Positions 1 to 12,400 of a stretch of 64,000 bases of DNA are shown one piece after another. The stretch's first letter is position 1. Every line of letters begins with the position of its first letter. The DNA lies in assembly GCF_048128805.1 (NCBI RefSeq), contig NC_136000.1, forward strand, positions 20,834,946 to 20,898,945, read 5' to 3'. Source of the stretch: Centroberyx gerrardi (Eukaryota > Chordata > Actinopteri > Beryciformes > Berycidae). A program made the translations under genes and the position numbers. The notes under the pieces are model-generated. The model was given only the letters and a program-made list of their open reading frames with translations, ran no database searches and was not told where the DNA came from.

Positions 1-210
1 GACAAGTGGAAGACTATCTTAAACTTACGTAAAGTTATTTTTTCTTAAGAACCAAAATATGAAGAAAGTTAAGAAAACACTAAATCATTTTTTACTTAGT
101 AGTTAAAATAAATAGCCCTCAAGAAGATCTTTTGTCCCTCAGAAGGTTTTGTGAATCTGGCCCCAGGTCTTTGTTTCTGCACTGAACCATCTGCAGCCTA
201 TAAAGTCTAC

Positions 211-1521
211 CTTGAGAGAGGAGAAAGAAGGGATGCCATCTAGGTCTTGCAGGCAGCAGCGAGACATCCACAGCACCTGCAGGTGGGAGAGGGTGGTTCC
301 CAGGTCTCTGAGGAGACAACACAACACACACTTGATTTAGAGGCAGGGATGGGACTTTCACAGCATCATAAATCATGGAAAAAGGCTACCGAGACCCTCT
401 GCCATTGCTGCCAGAGGCTCCTTTCTCTTCCCCCTTAAGTAGGCTTCTCCTCTGCCTCCCATTTCTTCTGCTCTGAACCTCAGTCAGTGTATCTATAACC
501 CCATAACACCCTCTCCACTACAGCTCCCTCAGCCCAGAGCAGGAAATGCTATCAGAGGCTGCGCACGTCCGGCTGGCCCTTCTCTGCTCCTCTCAGGGTG
601 CGGCAGACGGCTCCCTATCTTTCTGTTTATACTGTCTCATCCCTCAACACTCTCTGTAACAATTCTCCACCTGTGCTGCTATAAGGACAATTCACAATGT
701 GTGTGTGTGCGTGTGTGTATGTGTGTGTGTATGTGTGTGCGTCCCATCCTGGAGGTTTATTGCGTTCCCTCTATCCGATATTGATGACACAGCTGTGCCT
801 GGAATCAAAACTGATAGGATGATCCAGGAGACCGTGCCTATTTCCCGTCATTTCCGAGAACTGTCCAAACTGATGACACTGAAAGCTGAGACACCACGAA
901 CCCTTCTGTGTCCCACTGCGAGTCAGGCAGGTGAGCCTGTTCTCCAGATGTATCTATTATCCCTAACCCAAGACGGTGCGGCACACCGGATCTGTTGGTG
1001 TGTGTCCCATCTGATTTACAAGCTGCAGCATGCATCTTCCGTACAGAGACATCCTGATTCTTACAAGTCCCTTTTGGCCTACCTTGGTGGAAGCGGAGCA
1101 GAGCCCTCCACCTGCACTACAATAGTACCACACTTTTCCATCTGGCACAGATCGCTATGAGCTCTGACCACCCGCTCTGCTTCAAAGCACAATCATTTAA
1201 ACGCATGGCCGGCCTCTCGCTGAAGGGCGTCTCCCAGCGTGGATGTGGCCAGCGTGAGGCACGACAGGAATCCCCACGGGTCCATCACTGCTCTGGTTCC
1301 AATTACAGCTCTCTTTGTGGAAAGATGGGAAAGCTACATGCTTTGGACCTGCTGCTTTGTTCTCTTCAACGTATCCTGAATATCAACTGGGTCATAGCAG
1401 GAGAAGAAGCATACATCAATCGCAGAAATTCAGTTTTGGTCAATACGGGATTTCACTTTCCTTTTCAGTATTTGCAGCTGGTTCGGTTTCTGTATTATTC
1501 CATGAGCTAATGTCAAGTGTG

Positions 1522-1567
<46 letters not shown>

Positions 1568-3751
1568 TGCCTGGGCAGGGAGGGGGGTTACTATTCAAGG
1601 GAATACACACCAGAGAGAAAACAAGAAGACGATGGCTGCGTTGTGTGACTTTTATGCTTACCTTACTGACATGATCATGCTGTTGTTCATTTTGAGCTGC
1701 ACCAGCTTGGGCAAGTAGGCACCTAGAAGATGATCAGATAAAGAAAGCCATCTCTCTCTCTCTCTCTTTCTCTCTTTCACGTCACAGCGGGGCGATTACT
1801 TGACTGGGTCTTAAACTGGCTGCCTGGCTCACTTCCAGCCACGCCTCATCAGATCTCTAAACTCCATTCGCTAAAAGGAGGGGAGCCTACAGCGGCCAGC
1901 CAGGCGTGATTCACCCGTGTACAGACAACGCTCCATCATGCCCGCACTCGTTGTGCAATCTAGGATTTTTCTGAGGACAAAGGTGAGCATAATGAAGACG
2001 CTCCTCTGCCATTATCAGCTCAATCGGCTCGCATTGAGGCAGGCAAACATGACAGGAAATCTACTACTGATACCTTGTGTGCGTCACAGCAATGCCTTTG
2101 TCTGGACTCTTATCTAGCTCTGGTTGGCGATTGTCTACATGGTCGTTCCCAGTAATGCATCGTCATTGTATAGAGTGTGAATTTATCATCCGTTAGTGTC
2201 AGTCTTCCAGTTTCGTAAAGTTCCCCACACTTAAATCTCATAACATTTGCTCCATGTGTGACCAAACAGGGCAAAAGGACAAGGGTTGGCATAAGGCACA
2301 CTGGATATAAACAATAAAACCTATAAGAAAACAGTGGGCTCTATGGAATGCACATTGCAAATATGGTCTGATGTACTAAGTCATGATTTACATTTCCGGA
2401 AGCCTGGAAGTGTGAATCTCATCTGCATGATCATCTCTTACCAAAGTTACCCAGCGTGTTTTCTCGAGTGTCGACGCAGATCTCCAGTGAGGTCACCTGA
2501 GAGAGATCCTGAGCTCCACACAGGGATTCCTGGGAGGAACAGAAAAGAGCTTCAAACACGGTGTACCGGCTGTTCCTTACTGTGGTTTTAACCTAGATCT
2601 CATAGGTACATAGCTATGTTCTGATATATCATTCAACATTTATCTCAAACATATCCCCACAACTTTTACACGAGGAATAATGTGAAGCCTATGAGACGAA
2701 ACTCTCTCGCCAACTCAGCTTGAAACAAAGTTCTGCACAAATTGCGCTCATGGAATAAAGGGGACAAGCAATTCAGGTGACAGATTCTGTAGCCTACCAG
2801 TCTGTGTATGAAAGCTACAGCCTGCCCGACACTAACACCACAGATGATTATGGATGGGAAGTGTTTTGCGCTGCATGCCTTATTGCTCGGTTATAATCAG
2901 AGCGACGCACATGCACCGCAGATAAATCACACAGATCCCCAGTAGCTTAATGGCTAGATCTCCCTCCATGCACCCAGCTGTCTCCCGCTTTGCCTGGCTG
3001 AGACCGACCTCACTGAAAAGCCTCATAACATCCCCACCAAATATGGTAAGAACACACAATGATTTACACAAGTCAGACAACAAAATAATTTTATGACTGA
3101 CGTGGTGTAGAAAAGTGTAATTAATTTTGACAACCTATACCCCTCCCCCTATTCCCACTGACTTTTCATAAAGCAGTCAGGCATAGGTTTAAACAAAGAA
3201 GAGGGCAGTAATGGAGTCATCCCACTATGATATACACATAATGATACAGACAGGATGAACAGGTGTAAGATCTTTTCTCCATGATGACATGTGCAGTGTG
3301 CCATTCATTCCTCAAGCACAGCCTCCACAGACAAATTTATGAATTAAGGTTAATGCTTCAACCATTGCTGTAAAGTACGCTAAAATGGAAATAACTGTAA
3401 AATACAGTGATTTCACATTGTTTCTGAAGTCCACAAGTAATCCCAGATGCAACAGCTATCACAGGTTAACCTGACTATAGGTCAGCTAAAGAAAGGCATA
3501 ATCTAAACACATGAATAATACAAAGACAATGGAGAACATATAGGTTATATCAACACTGACTGCATCCTTAACCAGCTCTACCACCTTACCAGCTTTGTTG
3601 GAGAGAGGTAAAGCTCCACTACTGTTTCAGAGTCCTCATATCCCTTTGTGGCAGGAGTTGGGTTCATGTGGCCTGATCCACTCAGCTCAGTCACCAGTAC
3701 CCGAGCTGTACCAGGCCGGACCTGGGGCACAGACCCATAAGAGCAACTCAT
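211..3751 (-). CDS. lrrc56: Leucine-rich repeat protein 56, 5' part (runs off left edge)
   Basis: Four minus-strand exons are readable: 3590-3751 (ATG at 3751, 54 codons), 2442-2529, 1662-1722 and 211-307. Phases join exactly (0, 1, 2, 0), giving 136 codons. Donors are GTAAGG, GTAAGA, GTAAGC and GTAGAC, and each downstream acceptor has a pyrimidine tract. The translation contains LYLSPTKL, then LEICVDTRENTLGNFG, AYLPKLVQLKMNN and DLGTTLSHLQVLW, which match the conserved N-terminus and first leucine-rich repeats of LRRC56 as I remember the human protein. The family (Chlamydomonas ODA8) acts in outer dynein arm assembly and transport into motile cilia. The first coding exon is preceded by two good acceptors (exon start about 3768 or 3777), so a non-coding exon lies upstream, probably near 4.03-4.2 kb. 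The remaining C-terminal exons are beyond base 1. Identity is firm; exact exon ends rest on visual splice-site reading. Confidence 0.9.
699..1565. repeat. Two (TG)n microsatellites
   Basis: Interrupted (TG)n runs lie at about 699-741 and a cleaner one at 1526-1565, both inside the lrrc56 intron between the 1662-1722 and 211-307 exons. They create artificial Cys-Val reading frames that are not genes. Confidence 0.95.
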
Positions 3752-4009
3752 CTCTCACGGTTAGCTACCTGAAACGACTGGAAAAAAAAAACATACTTTG
3801 TCAACAAAGTCTAATGGCTGTTTAGAAGTGTGAAGAAGCAGCTCTAGTTTTATGGTTTGTGATGACCTTACTCCACGGCACTGTTTTTGAGTCAGGTTTG
3901 GCTCAGTGGATGTGGCTGCTATGTTCAATGTTGACATGAAGCAGGAGACAATGGAAGTAACATTTCAGAGTCGTAGCTAACTCCAATGGTATTTACTTTG
4001 AACGGAATT

Positions 4010-4250
4010 TTACATAGTACTATCCGTACCTTTACCGAGGCGGTTTTTTATCCGGTGTAGAAAACTGCAGCCTAAAAAATTAGTCCATACATTTTCAGAG
4101 TGCACCTTATCACACAAGCAAAAGTTTGGTTGACAACCACAGACGACTTCCTGGATACGGCGCTGAGAGACGCTTGGCTCCCTGGGAAATGTAGTGTAGG
4201 CTACATTCATTCTCAAAACCCAAAATAACACAAGCAAAACCAAAACCTCT
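4010..4250 (-). promoter_or_regulatory. Probable lrrc56 promoter and non-coding first exon
   Basis: This 240-bp stretch lies just upstream of the first coding exon of lrrc56. On the minus strand 4182-4195 reads ACTACATTTCCCAG, the core of the ZNF143/SBS promoter motif. An ETS-like CAGGAAGT lies at about 4146-4153. A candidate donor GTACGG (minus, 4029-4024) would end a non-coding first exon and could splice to the acceptors near 3768-3777. The region is flanked by AT-rich DNA without coding exons. The motifs are visible; promoter function is inferred. Confidence 0.45.
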
Positions 4251-4864
4251 GCACCCTCCTACCAAAATAACTAATAAGGGCAATTAAACAGATATGCTAA
4301 CATTTACGCTTCACGAGAGTTTGTTTAGTAAATAAATATCAGCTGTGGTTAGCTACACTTTCTCACCAACAGTGGCCCTTGCTGTTGCCTCAGGTAAAGC
4401 TAACAGTTAGTCTACAGTAGTAATATTATTTCAATTTCATTTCATTTTTTATTTGAAATACTCTAACTCGCCCACAGTGGTCAGCTGCTGCCTTCAAGTG
4501 CGCGTCGTAAACCCCCCTTTTCCAAGCAGCGTGCATTGAAACGCTTTTGGTTGGAAACTATACATCCATGGAAATAATTTATCCCGTAACACAAGTAGTT
4601 TTTAGGTGTCTACTTTTCAGAAACCAACTGACACAGATCTACTTTTTGTTGCAGAGGCAGAATGAAGAGGAGCAAATGTGCCTCAGCCATGTAGCCTAAC
4701 TGATATTCAAATTTGTTATGAAGAAAAATGTGACAACTAAACGTTTAAAAGGGTGAACAAGGGGTGGAAATAGAAGCATACAACATAACTAATTATTTAT
4801 ATAGAATGACAAACAATAACATATAATAATCATAAAATACATATTTTTTTACAATCAGATGTTG

Positions 4865-4944
4865 GCTCTTGTCGCTAATTAGACCTCAGCTTGTTGTAAG
4901 TATGCAGTGCACATTCCTGTGTGTGCGAAATATGTCGGTCTGTA
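4865..4944 (+). repeat. 80-bp direct duplication, copy 1 (candidate hras first exon/donor)
   Basis: This segment is repeated at 5357-5436 with only two mismatches over 80 bp, offset 492 bp. Each copy contains a near-ideal donor, TT|GTAAGTATG, here with GT at 4896. It lies upstream of hras on the same strand and opposite lrrc56, so it may be a duplicated non-coding first exon with its donor. That role is inferred; the duplication is seen directly. Confidence 0.8.
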
Positions 4945-5356
4945 AACGGGATAACTCGGGTATCATGGAAAATCCCTTATTTCCCTTTCGTATTTACCGC
5001 TATGTTGGGTCATCGGTGTGCGGTCACATCGTATATTTCCTACAGCGCCTGAAGGCAGCAGTAACATGCATGGTAACCGGGGCGGTTCTATGTTTGATAG
5101 AGCTGGGCGTGGGCTCAGCACTCCTCATCCTCTCTCTGGAAGCACATTGTTCAACGCGGGCTCATTTTACCCAGACCGAATGAATGCCTTGGTGCATTTC
5201 TACTGAAAACTAAGCAGTTTCTGTGTGTGACTAAGGTGTGGATATCTGACGACGGCGAGGACCAGACCAAGAATAATCGATTTCATCTGATTGAGCCTGA
5301 GAAGCAATAGAGTTGAAACATTTTTTTTTTCTCTTTCTCCGGTAGACGAACACGTC

Positions 5357-5436
5357 GCTCTTGTCGCTAATTAGACCCCAGCTTGTTGTAAGTATGCAGT
5401 GCACATTCCTGTGTGTGCGAAATATGTCCGTCTGTA
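5357..5436 (+). repeat. 80-bp direct duplication, copy 2 (candidate hras first exon/donor)
   Basis: Second copy of the segment at 4865-4944. The donor GT is at 5388. Flanks of the two copies are unrelated, so the duplication is sharply bounded. The surrounding 5.2-5.95 kb is relatively CpG-containing compared with its neighbourhood, consistent with a promoter or 5' exon zone for hras. Confidence 0.8.
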
Positions 5437-8400
5437 CCTAAAGGCAGTGACTGTTTTTTTGTTTTGTCTGATGATAGGTCCGCTTAAAAACGCGTTGTGC
5501 GTTTTTTGGAGATCAATGAAGATTGCGGACCACAGTTGAAACGTTATGTTATCATTACATATGAATTCACACCCGGCAAGCTCTATGTGTCTTTATCTAT
5601 CTTGCTTTTAGTCTTGGCTACGTGGTCGAGGGACTGCAAGGTTTGGGGATTTTACATAGTCGAGTCAGTTTGTCATCATGCTTTATATTTCAGCCAGATA
5701 GGATAAACAGTCTCCCTTGAGTTCGGCTGTTCAAAACTTGGCCAAGGAGGAACAGACCGCTGTGGATTTTTTTTTTGTTTTTGTTCCACCCCTGCTCATT
5801 TTGAAAAAGAAACCGAATGCGTTTAATTTGCTCTATCGTGGAGGGGGATTTATATTCTGTGGCCTGTAGTGTTTCCAGTGTAGAGACAAACTAGAGTAGA
5901 AGGCTACTGACGGCAGTGGCCGCACAGACTCGGGTGACGCCCCGTCACACGGAGTGAAAACTGAATGTAGCACTGCGGAAGTTACATTCCATTACAAGGC
6001 GTTTGGAAGGCTGACTTGGAATAAATTTTATTCTAGCCGCTGTCTGCTCAACTTGCTCAGTAAGTTGAAAAGGGAAAACGGGACAGCATCGATGGCTAAT
6101 TGGCCATCATTCAAATTCTGGCCATAGGGCTGGTAGACCAACCAGGGATGTAAAGGACGGTAAACCCACCCGAACAGTTTACTCATGTTTTTATTTGTCG
6201 AGTAGAGTTAACCCACCTTTGACTGACATACATCTTTATGACAGAATACACATTATACACCATAGTAAGTAGCATCAAGCTGATTTAAGTTACATGGACA
6301 CTGAGGGTCTTTTAAGGTAAAGCAGACATTGCTTTTCTGAAAATAGAAGTGAATGTTGTATATATTGGTGGTTGTTTGTCTTATGATGATCACCGCCTGG
6401 AGGCCATAGTTTATCCACCTTGTTATTCACCATTACATCACTGCTGTTGACCAAAGCATCTCGTCTAAATGATATATGATGCTAGTCCTTCAGTGATCGT
6501 CTGACGTAAATGAAATGTACAATGAAATCAATGTCTGCAGGGTTCAGTGTGTAAGTCAGGAATTCAGACAGCTGGCAAACACCTGGAGATAGTCCAGCCA
6601 ATAATAGAGGTGTGATGTTAATATCTCATCCCTCTCTCTGAACAGCTGTACGCTGAGCACTACTGGACAGCATGACTTATATGAGAGAGCCTCTTCTGGA
6701 TACCAAGATCATGTTTTACAAAAGAGCAATTGGTCATTTTGCTTTCATCCATGGAGATTTAATTTGCTGTGTGTAGCCTAGTGTGTATCCGAGGCCCAAA
6801 GAGGGCTTGGGAAAGGCTCTAGGGCACACTGGTAAGCAGATTTTAGGGATGGCCCTCCAGATGTTAAGTACTATTGTAGTGCAGACTAGAAATGGCCTTT
6901 GTTCCTAGGCTTCGCAACTTGCGGCTCAGTGCCACATAATGTTGTGCTGTTAAGTGAATGCTGATACAGGGGGAGGTCGGTTTGTTTCTGTGGTCCTTCG
7001 GAGAGCTGATCTTGGGCGGGATCTTACACAGGTTCAGCTTTGTGCATGCAACTCACAAGATGCTTTCCGTGCAGAGTGCTTTCACATGTATACGCACACT
7101 AAGAGCGATTAGGTCAGTGTCTTCACCCAACTCTCAGATTGCAAGAAGAGCACTGATGAATTTCGAGGTCTTTGGTGTCGTCTGAGCCTCATGGCTCCTC
7201 TAACTGGCAGCCCTTTGTGTGGAGGTCAGCTGGCCTTTTCATCTCCGCTGCTGCCTCCACCATCTCACCCTGCCCGACAAGCTGAAAGGATGACCCAGTA
7301 GGGAAAAGGTCACTTGGACTCCAGCCCCCTCAAGAGCTGCTGGTTTAAGTACGCACCCAGATGCACATTGATACATGCACAAGCTCTGTATCTGTTTGTT
7401 TGTAAGGGAGAAATCATTAGGAGCAAATGCTTATTAATGGATTTTCACTAAAGATTCACGCTGAGCAAAATTATGTTTTCATTCATGCCGCACAATCTTA
7501 TCTTGGTATTTTCTGTGCCTTCCTCCTCCAGTAGAGGAATCCTATGGATAATTATCATATGGATACTAGTCCTATGAGTGTAATGGGGTTATTGTCTGCA
7601 TCCATTCCTTTTTAATAAATGGATTGATAGATGAATGAATTGATAGACTTCATGATTCTGGATTGTGTTAAGTCCTCACCTCCTTGTGTTTCATTGGCCT
7701 CGGAAAATAGAATAGTGATTCCTCAGCTGCCTGTCAACACTTATGTTTGGATGCCATTTAGGAGGATGATGTCATCTGAGAGCAGTGGAAGGGGGCGGTG
7801 GGCTATCGAGGCTCCAGGATGGGTCTTGGACTCTAAGTATTCGACCGTGATACCTCCCCGGAGAGGTTCTCCTTACCATCATCGCTCCATTAAAAATCTA
7901 TTATCCCTGCAGTGGGCTTGTGGCTCTGCCAGTATGGATCCTTTAACCAATTAAGCACTTTAATGGAGAGCGGGATGCATGTGGAGAAAGATGGCCATTC
8001 TTGTGCCAAAATGGCCATTGTTGTGCAAACTATGTGTTTTTTTACGTCATGGCATTGTTTTCCATGTCAAGAGCCTAAGCTATGAAATCATAGAGAAAAT
8101 AGAGAGGTGTCTTGACCCGAGTCATCAAGTGTTCTGAGGATACCCCAGCCATACAGCTGGATTAGCAGGCAAAATATTGGCTTTGACAAGGGGGGAGTAG
8201 GAGGTCTTTGATTTTTTTTGGTTTCCAGGTCGACCCCTCCCTCCTGTGGTCTGCTGTGCCCTTGGCGTATGGAAAGAGTAGCCCTCTCCCTCCCTCGCCC
8301 AGAGCCACCCTTCTCCCATCATCCCTCTCGCTGCTCTGTGCTCGCACCCTCAGTAAGCTGTCATGTAAGATTATCCTCTTGGTCCAGGCAGGGCTCTAGG

Positions 8401-8970
8401 GTTTCAAAACGAACTGTTAATTTCCTAGGCTGGAGGTGGCGAGCTATAAATAACCCTAAACACAGACATATAGTGCTCCTTGAGCAAAAGGGGGCAGCCA
8501 TGCAGAGATTTAGTGGACCTGGGAACGGAGCGGGTCATGAGCCTGTACACTGCTGTGTCTCAGGCGTATGTGTGAACAGTGGTAGCTGGATGCCTTCCCT
8601 TTGATGAACTGACTTGTTATCCTGGTATGGGACTCGCTGTTAATTTTTGCTACAGGATTATTGCTTTTGTCAGATGAGCACAACATGATGCTATATTTTT
8701 GAGCAAAAGATAAAATGGGCCATATTCTGTTAGTTTTGCATCATCTCGGTGCTGTGTGTGTTTGTGATTGAATGTGTGTGCAAATGTGGACACGTGTTGC
8801 ACTTCTGGGGCTAATTAGGACTCTAGTAGAGGCTCACGGTGTTCTGACACTAATTACTGTACAATATGACAGTCAGGACAGAGCAGAAGAGGGTATGGGT
8901 GGTGTGTGTGGCGCTGCTATAGGGACAGGACGACCATCTGTGTACAGAACAGGGAGAAGGAGTTCCTATG

Positions 8971-9019
<49 letters not shown>

Positions 9020-9412
9020 AGTATAAAATGTGTAAAAAGACAGGCTTGCTCCGGAGATCATGATCCCATGTGTATGTGTCTTCATCCCTCCCTTCTGTCT
9101 GTACAAAGACCAATTCGGTGCAAGCCCCCACTGACAACAAGTGGCTCTGAGGAAATGACAGCAACTCTATCAAAGATTAATTTTGCTACCCATCTCCATA
9201 TGCATGTGTGGATTATTAATCAGCGGCTGACATGGCCTAGTTCGAGAGGAGATGGCACGGCTGTCTGTTTTCCTCCTGGAGTCTGAGTAGCAGGCTTGGG
9301 TGTGTTGAATTTTCATATTAGGCTGTAGATTTCAGTCACTTGACAGGTGTACGCACTGAGATCTTGTTATTTAAGAGGCACACAATAACCAACCATGTCA
9401 AAAGCTAGATAG

Positions 9413-9449
<37 letters not shown>

Positions 9450-12400
9450 AATCTGCAAGTGTCAATCTCTTTTTTTAAATTTTTTTATTCATAACTCTAA
9501 GTCTGTGCGATCCCACACTTGCCCCTCCTCGTCACTTTACACGGCATTGACATACTATGACAGTGAGGCTGACATTCATGTATGGTTAAAGTTTTGGTAG
9601 GGTGTGTGTGTGTGTGGTGAGACTGGGGAAGTTTGAAACACCAATGGAAATTATTAGAACGCATCTATTAGGCTACTATTATTGAATTCAGGCTGAATGG
9701 GTGGGGAGATCAAGGTCAGATTGCTCACAGGGTGAGATTAAGGATAGGGTTGGGGTGTGAGAAGAAGAGGAAGATGGGAGGAGGAGTAGGAATATCCCTC
9801 AGGCACAAAACATCTCCTGACTAGTCTCCCCTGCCCCGTCCATTTGGCTGATAGCAGCTGTCCTCACCTGCCGGCATGGACTGAGAATAACAGTGCAGAT
9901 TGATCTCATAAATCTCCATCGAATCAATGCTATGATGCGTCTTTTCCAATCCCAATGATCTGGCCATGCTTTAGCTTTTGATTCTTTTTTCACGCTGTTG
10001 CTGTTCCCACACATCAAAACAGAGTAGTCCCACCTTAACCAAAAAAAAAAAAAAAAAGCCCCAGTGTGAATCCTTTCCCTGTCTGTAGCTTGTTGCCTAC
10101 AGTGTCTCTCGCCAGCGACGGTCTCCGCCTGTGCCAGCATCTGCGTCTGCCCTGCGTAAGTCTCTCCTCTGCGCACACAGCCGCTGTTTATTTGGTTAGA
10201 GGAGGCTGCGAGGAGCGAGGCTGGCTCCGTGGCTCCGGCACGGTCTCTGTACTCCAGCCAGGGCGAGCTGCACCGTGTACCAGGCTGATTTATTTACAGT
10301 GGGGGGAAAGGAAGCTAAATGTTTGGCCACAAGATTGAGGGGTCAGGGTAATTCCCTTCCTGTTGTGCTGGAGAATTATATAGCAGTCTGGGTGCTTTTA
10401 CAAGGAGGCCACTGTTGATATTGGTGACGGTGTGGAGAGAGCTACCTGCTCCATTTAAAGGCAAGCGATGGCTTACCGGACCTAGGATGTGTTGCAGCAT
10501 CGTGTGCGTGAACGGGAGCAAATAAGTGAGTGTGTCGTCTGTCAGAAAGTGAGCAACAAGTCTGCTTTTCCATCAATCATTAACATCAGTGAGCCAACCT
10601 TCCGCACATCAACACGTCAGTCACACACACACACACACACACACACTGACACCTCAAACACACAAACAGGGGCTCTGACAGAGGTGCATGCGGATTCTAT
10701 TAATACAACACCACACCCAGGGACAAATATAGGAGTTACTTGGAGTGTGTCTATTGCTTTTGACTCCCAGCCACAGCATTAGCCTTGTAAGGGGAGTTTT
10801 CTCTGGATGCTCTGTGTATTGTGCTCTCCTCAAACTGTCCAGAGGCCATGCTGATGTCACCTGTTACTCCTCTCTGCAAGGAAAGGAACACTCCAGCTGT
10901 GTGTGTGTGTATGTTTGTGTATGTATTTGTGTGTGTGTGTTCCTGTGTGTGAGAGAGAGAGAGAGAGAGCACAAGAGAGAGGGTGTGCACGTGTAGCAGT
11001 AAGTGTTCCACTCAGGCCGGCCAAAGCGCCGATGTTCGCCGCTGTTCAGTGTGAGAGGAGTTGGAGTAGCAGGACTACATGGAGCTGCTCTCATTCTCTT
11101 CTCTCTGTTTGGTCTTTATGTGAGGGATGACAGTTGGCACCCTGGAGAAGATAGAACGGCGTACACTAATTTTAGTGCTCATGAAATCGTGTCAGATTGA
11201 TTACACACTGTAGCAGGTGTTGCAGGTTAGTTATTTCTACGTTTAACCCACTTAAGCAGGAACATGCAGCGCAGTGAGACCCTGTCGACGAGCCTGTTGA
11301 GATATTTAACCCCCGTGTGGCCTTGTTCTAGAGCTGGACAATTCATCAGAAAAAGAATTCGAAATCGCAATATGAACTTCTGCAATTTCCAAATCGCAGA
11401 GGCTGCAATTAATTGCGTAAGAGAGAGAGGGGTGTCCAAATTGGATTTCTAAACAAGGTGTTTTAGAGCTCAGTAAATCCTGCACACTGACTTCTAAAAT
11501 CACTTTTCTTGAAACAATTTCAAAGTTCTAAAAAATTGATGACAAGAAAAACTTCTGATGTTTAAATCGCAATTGCAATATTCTGTCAAATAATCGCAAT
11601 TCGATTTTTTTTGTCAGTATCTTTCAGCCCTACCTTGTTCTACTCTGTATGCCCCTCGTTTCACTCTATGCACCATTGCACCATTGCTCTTTGCAGATCT
11701 GAAAGGAAAAGCTAGGTCTAAACTACAAGGCGTGAGAAACACTCCATTTTAAGACAGTTAGTAAGTGATAGCAATGCCCATGCGCCCGGAGTGTCAGGGC
11801 GGGGCAGATGCAGATAACAGCGCCACAGGGGGAAAATTCGATCCTGCTGCTGATGTCATTACTGCCTATTGGTTTATGGTGTATGCAGCGATGACTTGGC
11901 TTACTGACCTGTGATATTCAAGTGACACAATCTTAATCATTTATGTTCAATGGATTTGAATACCGTTCTCGCCACTGAGGCAGCAGCTTGGCTCTGTATT
12001 GCTTTGGGTCTGAGAGTGGACAATTCATTTGTAGCTAAATCAGCATGTTTATTTTTGAGGTGGGGTGGCGTAAGGTAAATGCAGTGTCTGGAGTTGACTT
12101 TTTGATTGCTGCTGTAAAAGAGAAAGTGAAATTGAACTGCCTCGAGGCCATTGTATCACAGGAAGGTAGAGGGATTCCCAGTGATTTTCCTCTGCGCTCT
12201 GTCAATAGCGATGACATCATTGCGATGACATCGCTGACCTCTCATTGTCTTCCGTATGATGTCAAACTGAACGGTAACCAAGGGAGGCTCCTGCTGTTGC
12301 CATGGGACATCAGCAGCATTTTCTTGTATCCCGCGGTTTGGTGACACTTGCAACAGCTTGCATTTGATTTGATGTTGCAAAAGACTGTGTTCTCTCTGCC

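Noticed and set aside
699..1160. 153-codon plus-strand frame
   Set aside because: Starts in a (TG)n repeat and lies in an intron of lrrc56 on the other strand; no homology recognised.
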